Source: CAYSYM01 sp964435115 (GTDB taxonomy: Bacteria > Chloroflexota > UBA6077 > CF-72). From it: a stretch of DNA of 6,802 nt. This document shows, piece by piece, positions 1 through 5,739 of this stretch. The stretch's first letter is position 1. Every line of letters starts with the position of its first letter. The notes below the pieces were generated by a model. It searched no databases. It saw only the letters and a program-made list of their open reading frames with translations, and was not told the origin of the DNA. The stretch is taken from positions 1-6,802 of the forward strand of contig CAYSYM010000089.1 in NCBI GenBank assembly GCA_964435115.1. Direction: 5' to 3'. The translations under genes were made by a program, and so were the position numbers.

Positions 1-1090
1 GGTGCCGCGCCTGCTCTTTGCCGCGCTGCGGCCACGCCCACAGGTCCAGATAGAGCTGGACGTCGCTCGCCACCCAGAACCCTTGGACCTGTCGCCGGAA
101 GAGGAGCGGCGAGCGCTCGCGCGTGACGAGGAACGTCACCGCTTCGCCCTCCTCGACGGGCTGCAGCTCGCTCGCCCGCGCCATCCCCTCCAGCCGGCCG
201 GCGCCGCCGGCCGGCACGAGCACCCAGGCCCGCTCGGCGTCAGTCCCGTAGGGGGCGACGAGCCGCGCTCCGGAGCCGAGCGTCAAGGCGTGCTCAACGC
301 CGACGCCGGCGAGGGCATCGGTGGCGGCGTGCAGGAGCTCGGCGGGCTCGCGCGCCCAGCGGTGGAACCGCCGGGCCTCATACTCGGCCAGGGAATGCGC
401 GGCCGCCCAGGCGTCCAGCAGGGCGCCGGGCTGGCGGAGCACGCGCACGGCGCGCGGCCCCTTGCCCGCCTTGTCCATCCAGAGCTGCGCCTCGAGGAAG
501 GTGCAGACCTGGTGCACCGTCGAGAGCGAGACCTGCGCGCGCTGGGCCAGCTCGCTAACGTGCCAGGCCCGGCCGGGCTCCAGCAGCAGCGCGTGGAGGA
601 CCTGGGCGGTGCTGCCCCGGTAGACGTTGCGCAGGACGCGCGGTCGACCCGCGGGGACCGGTCGGTCGACCCAGAAGAAGGCCCACGGCAGGTCGATGTA
701 GATGCTGCCCCCGGCGTCCCAGTAGGGCAACTTGTGCCGCCGCAGCAGCTCACGGCTGGCCTCGGAGATGGCCGGGGCCGCCAGGAGCGGCACGTCGGCG
801 ACGGGCTGCTCGAGGCGGCGCAGGCCGTCGAGCTGCCAAATCGCCTGCTGCACGTCGCGGGGGTAGCCGCTCGCCTTGGCCTCCACCAAGAACCGGACCG
901 GTCGACCCTTCACCTCGCCGAGGACGGCGAGATCCAAGACGCGGCCGTCGACGCGTGGTTCCGGGTCAACGGAGCGGATCTCGACATCGGGCAACTGGGC
1001 GAGGGCTTCGGCGACGGCGCGCGACAGGTCGATGGCGTCTGCTCCTACCGCTAGGACGAGCTTTTTCGCTGTACAGCGAAAATACCACAT
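1..1090 (-). CDS. AbiEi-family antitoxin-like protein: PD-(D/E)XK-like domain plus winged helix (3' end off the window)
   Basis: The frame is open for 363 codons, from ATG at 1090 through the window edge. Residues about 20-130 look like a restriction-endonuclease-like fold, with D53 (VLDLAV), E70 and K72 (LVEAK) and a following QQAIWQL helix. Residues about 155-205 form a winged helix-turn-helix (WHVSELAQRAQVSLSTVHQV). Residues about 225-350 match the C-terminal part of proteins annotated as type IV toxin-antitoxin AbiEi antitoxins, including LLDAWAAAHSL, ALTLGSGARLVAPY and VQLYLDLWAW. Family members are about 330-380 residues long, so little should be missing. A cognate AbiEii nucleotidyltransferase toxin would lie left of position 1 and cannot be seen. 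The start is uncertain. A good promoter places transcription near 1072, which would exclude the ATG at 1090. A TAGGAG ribosome site (1042-1047) sits 8 nt before an ATC codon at 1033 and farther from a CTG at 1027. An in-frame ATG also exists at 1186. The family call rests on memory of the family, not a search. Confidence 0.62.
   Translation of the reverse strand, partial: MWYFRCTAKKLVLAVGADAIDLSRAVAEALAQLPDVEIRSVDPEPRVDGRVLDLAVLGEVKGRPVRFLVEAKASGYPRDVQQAIWQLDGLRRLEQPVADVPLLAAPAISEASRELLRRHKLPYWDAGGSIYIDLPWAFFWVDRPVPAGRPRVLRNVYRGSTAQVLHALLLEPGRAWHVSELAQRAQVSLSTVHQVCTFLEAQLWMDKAGKGPRAVRVLRQPGALLDAWAAAHSLAEYEARRFHRWAREPAELLHAATDALAGVGVEHALTLGSGARLVAPYGTDAERAWVLVPAGGAGRLEGMARASELQPVEEGEAVTFLVTRERSPLLFRRQVQGFWVASDVQLYLDLWAWPQRGKEQARH
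1063..1082. promoter_or_regulatory. Perfect 20-bp palindrome, probable operator of the AbiEi-like regulator
   Basis: TTTTCGCTGTACAGCGAAAA is identical to its reverse complement with no spacer. It is AT-flanked and stands out from the GC-rich surroundings. It overlaps the last four bases of the -10 box and the predicted transcription start. The neighbouring gene product has a winged helix, so autorepression is the simplest reading. The binding protein is inferred. Confidence 0.6.
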
Positions 1091-1107
1091 TGCCCGAAAG
1101 AAGGCAA
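1079..1107 (-). promoter_or_regulatory. Candidate sigma70-type promoter of the AbiEi-like gene
   Basis: Read on the minus strand, TTGCCT (1107-1102) is followed by exactly 17 bp and then TATTTT (1084-1079). The predicted start of transcription, about 7 nt beyond the -10 box, falls near 1072, the centre of the 20-bp palindrome. This promoter lies downstream of the ATG at 1186 and overlaps the ATG at 1090, so it argues for a shorter protein. Confidence 0.45.
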
Positions 1108-1216
1108 GGCTCCGCCGCTCATCGCTCGGGCCGCGTGGCCAAGGAACTGAGGTCAAGACGCGGAACGTGATGCCGCTGCACTGCATTACCAACCGGGGGT
1201 TGGCTTCGTAGCCCAC

Positions 1217-1582
1217 GTGCTTGTCCAGCGTGGCTACCCCGAAGCGGTCGGTTTGGGCCTGCCGGAGCCGGAGTTCTGGGAGGACGGTTTCAGCTTCGTG
1301 ATCACCTTCCGCAGCATCGCCCCGCGTGAGGGGGTTGCGCCGACGCCTGACGCCTTCCGGGCGCTGTTGGAACAGAGGGAGATCACCGATCGGCTGGACC
1401 GCGGGCTACTGCACGCACGGGAGCACGGGACCATCGCTCGTCGCGAGTACGTGGCGGTGACCGGCGTGTCAGAGCGGACGGCGGCGAACGACCTCGCCGA
1501 TCTGGTCCGCAAGGGCCTGCTTGAGGCCACGGGCGGGCGGGGCCGGCGGACTGCGTACCGCTTGCGCCACGAGGCAGGCTGA
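1217..1582 (+). pseudogene. C-terminal remnant of an AlbA/Schlafen-type ATP-binding transcriptional regulator (RecG-like C-terminal region)
   Basis: The 121-codon frame opens with GTG at 1217. Residues 14-32 (GLPEPEFWEDGFSFVITF) are the characteristic stretch that ends the GHKL-like ATP-binding domain in AlbA_2/RecG-like regulators. Residues about 55-117 form a winged helix (ITDRLDRGLLHAREHG, REYVAVTGVSERTAANDLADLVRKGLLEATG, RTAYRL). Full-length members have several hundred residues with an N-terminal AlbA_2 domain and an ATP-binding domain. Both are absent here. The reading frame upstream is closed by TGA at 1148-1150, and residues 1-10 no longer resemble the family. No clear ribosome site precedes 1217. 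It is most likely a 5'-truncated decayed gene. A short, still expressed DNA-binding protein is the alternative. Confidence 0.6.
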
Positions 1583-1619
1583 GAATCGTGCTGCCCATTG
1601 CACGATACTTGCACGATTC
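1583..1619. repeat. Clustered TTGCACGAT direct repeats and GAATCGTGC/GCACGATTC inverted repeat
   Basis: TTGCACGAT occurs at 1598-1606 and again at 1609-1617, 11 bp apart (one helical turn). GAATCGTGC at 1583-1591 is the exact reverse complement of GCACGATTC at 1611-1619. The cluster begins directly after the stop codon of the regulator remnant and ends 41 bp before the ATG of the small cysteine-rich protein. It could be an operator for that gene or a weak hairpin. No run of T follows, so it is not a convincing terminator. Confidence 0.5.
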
Positions 1620-1660
1620 CTGCCCGTTCGCGGCGCGTCGGTCCCTCCAGCGATAGGGCA

Positions 1661-1861
1661 ATGAGCAAGCAATCACTCTGCCGCATCTGCAAGAAGCGGC
1701 CGCCCTGGAAGTACAAGAACTGCCCGCCAGGGATCTGCAAGCGTTGCTACCACAAGCACGTCTGGCCTGAGCGACCTGCGGTACGGAAGCAACGTCCGCG
1801 CGGCGACGAGGAAGCGGACGCGGCCGAGTGGGACGGAACCGAGCCGCCTGCGACCGGCTAA
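1661..1861 (+). CDS. Small cysteine-rich, probable zinc-binding protein (66 residues)
   Basis: ATG at 1661 gives 66 residues. Cysteines lie at 7, 10, 21, 26 and 29, in a CX2C-X10-CX4CX2C arrangement followed by YHKHVW, so two CxxC knuckles plus His31/His33 could hold zinc. The first 37 residues are basic and aromatic (KKRPPWKYKN). The tail (residues about 48-66) is acidic and probably disordered. A longer reading from TTG at 1598 would translate the repeat cluster and is less likely. The sequence ATAGGGCA just before the ATG is a weak ribosome site. The TAA stop (1859-1861) overlaps the stop of the convergent flavoprotein gene (1858-1860). I do not recognise a named family. A nucleic-acid-binding zinc ribbon is a guess from the cysteine pattern. 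Confidence 0.6.
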   Translation: MSKQSLCRICKKRPPWKYKNCPPGICKRCYHKHVWPERPAVRKQRPRGDEEADAAEWDGTEPPATG

Positions 1862-3261
1862 CCTTGGTCGGACTGCCCTACACCCACGGCCGCGACCTCC
1901 GCCTCGCGCCGCTGGTCCAATGCCTTCGCCCAGGCCTGAGCGGCCGCCTGCACCGGGTCCCATGGGCTGCTGACGGGTGGGGTGTAACTCAGGTCGAGGT
2001 CGTTGAGCTCCTCGACACGCATGCCGTGGAAGAGGGCGGTGGCGTAGATGTCGATCCGCTTGGCCACCTCGGAGCGATACGGCCCCACCATCTGCACGCC
2101 AAGCAGGCGTCCGCTCTGCCGGTCTCCGGTGACGCGGATCAGCAACTCCTCGGCGCCCGGGTAGTACCGCTTGTGATCCCAGATGGTGACCTGGGTGGCA
2201 ACGGGGTCGAAGCCAGCCTCCAAGGCCTCATGGTCGCGAAGCCCCGTGCGCGCCGCCACCAACTCGAACACCTTCACCACCTGCGTGCCTAGGCTCCCCG
2301 CGAACTCGCGCTCTCCCCCCGCCGCATTCTCGCCGGCCACTCGCCCCTGCTTGTGCGCGGTCGTGCCAAGCGGCAGGTAGGCATACCGCCCCAGCAGGCG
2401 GTGCCAGGTCTCGACGCAGTCGCCGGCGGCATAGACGCCGGGGAGATTGGTCTCCATCCGGCCGTTTACTCGGATCGCACCTTTGATCCCGGTCGATACG
2501 CCCGCCGCCGCGGCCAACTCGCTGTTGGGCCGGACGCCGACGGCGACCAGCACGACGTCCCCGCTCCGCTCAAAGCCAGCGGGGCCCGCGACCACCAGGC
2601 GCGAGCCCTCCGCCCGGATGGCCTGCACGGGCATCCCGTTGATCACTTCCACCTCGTGACGGCCGAGCTCCTCTTCCAGCACTCGGCCGAGGCTTGGGGC
2701 CACGGTCGGCAGCACCGAAGGGGAGCGTCCGACGAGCGTGACGGGCAGGCCGCGCAGCGTCAAGGCATCGGCCATCTCCAGGCCGATGTAGCCGGAGCCG
2801 ACAATCACCACCGACTCGGGGCGCTCCCTCAGCAGGTGCTCGTGCACCAGGAAGCTGTCTTCCATGGTGTGAAGCGGGAACACCCCTGGCAGATCCAGCC
2901 CGGGGATGTCGGGCCACACCGGCACGGCCCCCGTGCCGATCACCAGCCGGTCATAGGGGAGCTGCCGCGCCTGGCCTCGCCGGTCCACTACCGTCACGGT
3001 TTGCCCGGCCGGGTCGATCTGGGAGGCGACGTGCTCCAGCAGGAGCCCGACGCCCTCGCGCTCGATCTCGGCGACGGTGCGATGGGCCAACAGCTGCGGG
3101 TCGGGCACCTCGCCGCTCAGGTAGAACGGCAGCCCGCAGATGCTGTAGTTGGGGAAGGCGTCGGCCACGACCACGGTCACCTCCAGGTCCGGCGCCACCT
3201 CCCGCGCCCGGAGCGCCGCGCTGGTCCCCGCGTCGCTACCGCCGATGATCACCAGACGCAC
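1858..3261 (-). CDS. FAD/NAD(P)-dependent disulfide reductase, CoA-disulfide-reductase/NADH-oxidase-like, ars-associated
   Basis: This 467-residue cytosolic flavoprotein has the layout of the CoA-disulfide reductase / NADH oxidase / persulfide reductase group. The N-terminal FAD-binding segment is VRLVIIGGSDAG (residues 1-12). A single redox cysteine, C42, sits in NYSICGLPFYLSGE. The NAD(P)-binding motif is VVIVGSGYIGLE (151-162) and the second FAD motif is GVYAAGDC (275-282). A C-terminal dimerisation domain ends with DLDLSYTPPVSSPWDP, where Y426 matches the conserved tyrosine region of CoA-disulfide reductases. The start is GTG at 3261, preceded by GGAGG at 6 nt. It overlaps the last 26 bp of the aquaporin gene, so translation is probably coupled. 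Its place at the end of an ars operon suggests a thiol-recycling or arsenic-linked redox role. Substrate and cofactor preference are not visible. It is not ArsH and does not look like the ArsO monooxygenase. Confidence 0.88.
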   Translation of the reverse strand: MRLVIIGGSDAGTSAALRAREVAPDLEVTVVVADAFPNYSICGLPFYLSGEVPDPQLLAHRTVAEIEREGVGLLLEHVASQIDPAGQTVTVVDRRGQARQLPYDRLVIGTGAVPVWPDIPGLDLPGVFPLHTMEDSFLVHEHLLRERPESVVIVGSGYIGLEMADALTLRGLPVTLVGRSPSVLPTVAPSLGRVLEEELGRHEVEVINGMPVQAIRAEGSRLVVAGPAGFERSGDVVLVAVGVRPNSELAAAAGVSTGIKGAIRVNGRMETNLPGVYAAGDCVETWHRLLGRYAYLPLGTTAHKQGRVAGENAAGGEREFAGSLGTQVVKVFELVAARTGLRDHEALEAGFDPVATQVTIWDHKRYYPGAEELLIRVTGDRQSGRLLGVQMVGPYRSEVAKRIDIYATALFHGMRVEELNDLDLSYTPPVSSPWDPVQAAAQAWAKALDQRREAEVAAVGVGQSDQG

Positions 3262-4051
3262 ATTCCGCCTCCGATTCCATCTCACCTGAGACCCTGTGAG
3301 GAACGACCGCCTCCCTGGCCACGGCGGCGATGCCCGGATAGAGCAAGCGGACGGTCCCGACACCAAGCACGCCGCCGAGCACCTGGAAGAGCACGAAGGC
3401 TGGCGCCGAGCTGGGACTGATGCCGGCGAACGTATCCGAGAGCGTGCGGGCGATCGTGACGGCCGGGTTGGCGAAGCTCGTCGAGGAGGTGAAGAAGTAG
3501 GCACCGGCGATGTAGGCGCCGACCGCGAACGGGGCCGCCGTGCTGCGGCCCGAGCGGACGACCCCGAACACCACCAGGATGAGGCCGAAGGTGGCGACTA
3601 CTTCCCCCAACCACAGCCCCGCGCCTGTCCGCACCGTCGCTGCCACCTGCACGGGCGGCAGGGCGAACATCAGGTTGGCGAGTACCGCGCCCGCGAGGGC
3701 GCCGACGACCTGCGCGATGGCATACACGACGGCTGTCGTGGTCCTGAGGCCGCCGAAGACCCGATCCGCCAGGGTCACGACTGGATTGAGATGGGCGCCG
3801 GAGACCGGCCCTACGGCAAGGATGATGGCGACCAGCGCGGCCGCCGTCGCTGCGGCGTTCTCCAGGAGCTGGAGCCCGACATCACCAGGGCTGAGCCGCT
3901 GGGCCGCGATGCCGGAGCCAATTACGGCCACCAGGAGCAACGCCGTCCCGACGAATTCGGCCCCCGCCTGGCGCAGGAGCGTCGCGGTGCTCAACCGCGA
4001 GCGTGCTGGGTGACCGAGAACCGGTCCATTCTCTCTTGCCGGCGCACTCAT
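3236..4051 (-). CDS. aqpS: MIP-family channel, AqpS-like aquaglyceroporin (probable arsenite channel)
   Basis: The 271-residue integral membrane protein has six predicted transmembrane stretches and the two half-helix signatures of the family. The first is HLNPVVT (N89-P90-V91), with alanine replaced by valine. The second is FANPAVT (N195-P196-A197). The arginine that normally follows the second NPA and forms the selectivity filter is replaced by V198. This should widen the pore and favour neutral solutes such as As(OH)3. I recall the same Arg-to-Val change being described for Sinorhizobium meliloti AqpS. The start is ATG at 4051, with GGAG 7 nt upstream in GAGGGAGCGATC. An in-frame ATG at 4090 would add 13 residues. 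The gene begins 47 bp after the stress-protein gene, and its end overlaps the flavoprotein start. With arsenate reductases upstream and no pump in view, downhill arsenite exit is the likely job. Confidence 0.88.
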   Translation of the reverse strand: MSAPARENGPVLGHPARSRLSTATLLRQAGAEFVGTALLLVAVIGSGIAAQRLSPGDVGLQLLENAAATAAALVAIILAVGPVSGAHLNPVVTLADRVFGGLRTTTAVVYAIAQVVGALAGAVLANLMFALPPVQVAATVRTGAGLWLGEVVATFGLILVVFGVVRSGRSTAAPFAVGAYIAGAYFFTSSTSFANPAVTIARTLSDTFAGISPSSAPAFVLFQVLGGVLGVGTVRLLYPGIAAVAREAVVPHRVSGEMESEAECASGDHRR

Positions 4052-4092
4052 GATCGCTCCCTCGTTGTCTGCCCTGTCGGCCGGCGGCATCT

Positions 4093-4107
4093 CGGAGGCT
4101 ACCTCCG
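4093..4107. repeat. Perfect inverted repeat centred on the stress-protein stop codon
   Basis: CGGAGG-CTA-CCTCCG forms a 6-bp stem with a 3-nt loop, and the loop is exactly the TAG stop codon (minus strand) of the stress-protein gene. No U-tract follows, so it is not a classical terminator. In RNA it would sequester a GGAGG motif that precedes the in-frame ATG at 4090. Confidence 0.4.
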
Positions 4108-4581
4108 CTCAGTGGCGCGCAGGATGCAGACGAGGCACGCGGCCCGATGCAGCACGTACTCCGACACGCTGCCGAGCAGCGCCCGCTCCAGCGCCGATTT
4201 GCTGGCCGCGGCCATTACGATGGCGTCGGCCCCTCGCTCCGTCGCCAGACGCACGATCGCCTCGCCGGGCCGGCCGCGTGCGGCCAGCGTCGTGGCGGGA
4301 ACGCCGTGTCGCCTCGCCAGGTCCGCCACCGCGCCAGTCGCCCGCTCACCTTCCTCGGCCAGGACGTCCGCGCCGCCGGTCAGGTAGAGGCCGGTCTGGC
4401 CGACGAGCTTCTCATCGACGACGAAGGTCGCCAGGAGCGCCGCACCGGCATGCTTCGCCAGGGCTACCGCATGCAGACTGGCCGGCCAGGATGCGGGGGA
4501 CCCATCGGTCGGGTTGAGGACCAGGGAATACTTCGGCAGTACGCCCGGACCGGAGTCCGGCGTCGGCTGTCCGCCGGTCAT
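4099..4581 (-). CDS. Universal stress protein, UspA family
   Basis: This 160-residue protein has a single Usp domain (residues about 16-155). It opens with YSLVLNPTDGSPAS, has a middle helix LHAVALAKHAGAALLATFVVD, and ends with GADAIVMAAASKSALERALLGSVSEYVLHRAACLVCIL. The ATP-binding Usp signature is Gly-2x-Gly-9x-Gly-Ser/Thr. Here only the last part, G137-S138, is kept, and the first two glycines are A124 and S127, so nucleotide binding may be weakened. The start is ATG at 4581 with a strong GGAGG 9 nt upstream. It lies 41 bp after the three-helix arsC-like gene and 47 bp before the aquaporin, inside the ars operon. A role in arsenic or oxidative stress survival is inferred from position only. 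Confidence 0.87.
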   Translation of the reverse strand: MTGGQPTPDSGPGVLPKYSLVLNPTDGSPASWPASLHAVALAKHAGAALLATFVVDEKLVGQTGLYLTGGADVLAEEGERATGAVADLARRHGVPATTLAARGRPGEAIVRLATERGADAIVMAAASKSALERALLGSVSEYVLHRAACLVCILRATERR

Positions 4582-4622
4582 TTCGCTACACCTCCCTGGC
4601 GGCCGGTCATCCAGCACGGCGC

Positions 4623-5264
4623 CTATCGCGCGCTCAAGACGCCCAGTTCGGCCAGGAGCCGTTCGACGTGCGCGCGGATCGCGTCGCGGATCTCGCGCAC
4701 CTTTTCGAGCGGCTGACCGGCCGGATCCTCGATCGACCAGTCCTCGTACTTCTTGAATGGATGCAACGGGCAAGCATCGCCGCAGCCCATCGTGACCACC
4801 AGGTCGGCCGCCCGCACCACCTCGTCGGCGAGCGGCTTGGGGAACTCCTGCGAAAGGTCTACGCCCAACTCGCGCATCACTTCGACCGCGGCCGGGTCGA
4901 TCTGCTTGGCCGGCGCCGACCCGGCCGAGTGGGCCTCGATCGCCCCGCCGCTCAGGTGCTGGGCCAGGGCGGCGGCTATCTGCGAGCGGGCGGCGTTCCG
5001 CACGCAGACGAACAGGATGTGCGGCCGGTCCACTGGCCGCAGGCCCTCCACCCCAGCCAGCGCTAGCAGCCGCTCGCGGGTGAAGCGGTACGCGAAGATC
5101 GGCAGGTATCGCTTGATGCGAGCGCCGGTAAGCCAGCCCACCGACTCGCGGGCGCAGCGGTCGATGGTCTCCCGGCTGAACATGCCGCGGAACTCATCGG
5201 CAAGCCGCTCGACCTCCCGCCTCAGCAGGTCGTCGGTCTCAGGATCGAGCGAGGCCTCCCCCAT
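4623..5264 (-). CDS. arsC: Arsenate reductase-like protein: three-helix N-terminal domain plus low-molecular-weight phosphatase domain
   Basis: The 213-residue protein has two parts. Residues about 8-70 are helical, with the YLPIFAYRFTRERL signature of the three-helix bundle dimerisation domain seen on actinobacterial-type ArsC proteins. Residues about 81-205 are a low-molecular-weight tyrosine-phosphatase fold with the catalytic loop C87-VRNAA-R93-S. The resolving cysteines are C161 and C165 in TMGCGDACP, and the Asp loop is D180-P181. The two cysteines are 4 residues apart, against 7 in the other two reductase domains of this operon, so the electron donor may differ (mycothiol/mycoredoxin type rather than thioredoxin). 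The start is uncertain. ATG at 5264 was chosen (AAGG upstream). TTG at 5288 has a better AGAGG site and starts 5 bp after the previous stop, and GTG at 5321 would overlap the previous gene. Activity on arsenate is inferred from family and operon. Confidence 0.85.
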   Translation of the reverse strand: MGEASLDPETDDLLRREVERLADEFRGMFSRETIDRCARESVGWLTGARIKRYLPIFAYRFTRERLLALAGVEGLRPVDRPHILFVCVRNAARSQIAAALAQHLSGGAIEAHSAGSAPAKQIDPAAVEVMRELGVDLSQEFPKPLADEVVRAADLVVTMGCGDACPLHPFKKYEDWSIEDPAGQPLEKVREIRDAIRAHVERLLAELGVLSAR

Positions 5265-5292
5265 CTGAGCCTTGTCGTTCCCATCCAATGCC

Positions 5293-5739
5293 TTACCTCT
5301 GGTGGTCTTGTCGCGAGCCACTCGCGATCAGTTCGGTCTCGGTGCGCTCGCGGATGGCGTCACGCACCTGCCGATAGACGGCAAAGTGCTGATCTTCGCT
5401 GCCGGTTGCCTTCGACGGATCCGGGAACGACCAGTGCAGCCGCTCGCCGCCGCCGGGGAAGACTGGACAGGCCTCGGCGGCCTGGTCGCACACGGTGATG
5501 ACCCAGTCGAACGGCTGGCCGAAGTACTCCTCGATGGTCTTGGAGTGCTGGCCCGAGATGTCGATCCCGACCTCCGCCATCGCGCGGATGGCCAGCGGGC
5601 GCACCTGAGTGGCCTCGGTGCCCGCGCTGTGGGCCTCGAAGCGATCGCCGGCGAGGTGACGCAGCCAGCCCTCGGCCATCTGCGACCGCGCGGAGTTGTG
5701 GGTGCACACGAACAGAACGCGCTGTTTCTTGTTGGTCAT
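5293..5739 (-). CDS. arsC: Arsenate reductase ArsC, thioredoxin-coupled type
   Basis: This 148-residue single-domain enzyme reduces arsenate to arsenite in the cytosol. It has the low-molecular-weight phosphatase loop C12-THNSA-R18-SQ, followed by MAEGWLRHLAGDRFEAHSAGTE. The resolving pair is C84 (VITVCD) and C91 (EACPVFPG), and the acid loop is SFPDP (D107). The Cys12/Cys84/Cys91 layout corresponds closely to the triple-cysteine relay of S. aureus pI258 ArsC, and the length is normal for that family. The start is ATG at 5739 behind a strong GGGAGGAGCT ribosome site. The ATG overlaps the stop of the fusion gene as ATGA (5736-5739), so translation is probably coupled. Confidence 0.93.
   Translation of the reverse strand: MTNKKQRVLFVCTHNSARSQMAEGWLRHLAGDRFEAHSAGTEATQVRPLAIRAMAEVGIDISGQHSKTIEEYFGQPFDWVITVCDQAAEACPVFPGGGERLHWSFPDPSKATGSEDQHFAVYRQVRDAIRERTETELIASGSRQDHQR
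5311..5327. repeat. Perfect 7-bp hairpin at the 3' end of the stand-alone arsC
   Basis: TCGCGAG-CCA-CTCGCGA is a perfect inverted repeat with a 3-nt loop. It lies inside the last ten codons of the stand-alone arsC and overlaps a possible GTG start (5321) for the next gene. There is no U-tract. It could be an intercistronic stability or processing element. Confidence 0.4.

Noticed and set aside
193..215. Two copies of the palindrome GCCGGCCGGC separated by GCC
   Set aside because: They encode a Gly/Ala-rich segment of the AbiEi-like protein and are expected by chance in such GC-rich coding DNA.
641..672. Repeated GGTCGACC-like palindromes
   Set aside because: They lie inside codons of the AbiEi-like gene (Val-Asp-Arg-Pro and Gly-Arg-Pro) without regular spacing, so no regulatory meaning is supported.
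2..1054. Long plus-strand open frame (350 codons) opposite the AbiEi-like gene
   Set aside because: The opposite strand gives a coherent winged-helix and nuclease-like protein. The plus-strand product has low-complexity Arg/Gly/Pro composition typical of an antisense frame in GC-rich DNA.
2353..3420. Plus-strand open frame of 355 codons opposite the flavoprotein
   Set aside because: It is the antisense of clear FAD and NAD-binding motifs, with no recognisable domain and a His/Pro/Arg-rich composition.
3262..3504. N-terminal extension of the flavoprotein into the aquaporin gene
   Set aside because: The extra residues are a shifted frame of the aquaporin. The family N-terminus (VRLVIIGG) begins exactly at the GTG preceded by GGAGG.
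3296..4387. Plus-strand open frame of 363 codons opposite the aquaporin and stress protein
   Set aside because: It spans two well-supported minus-strand genes and has no domain of its own.
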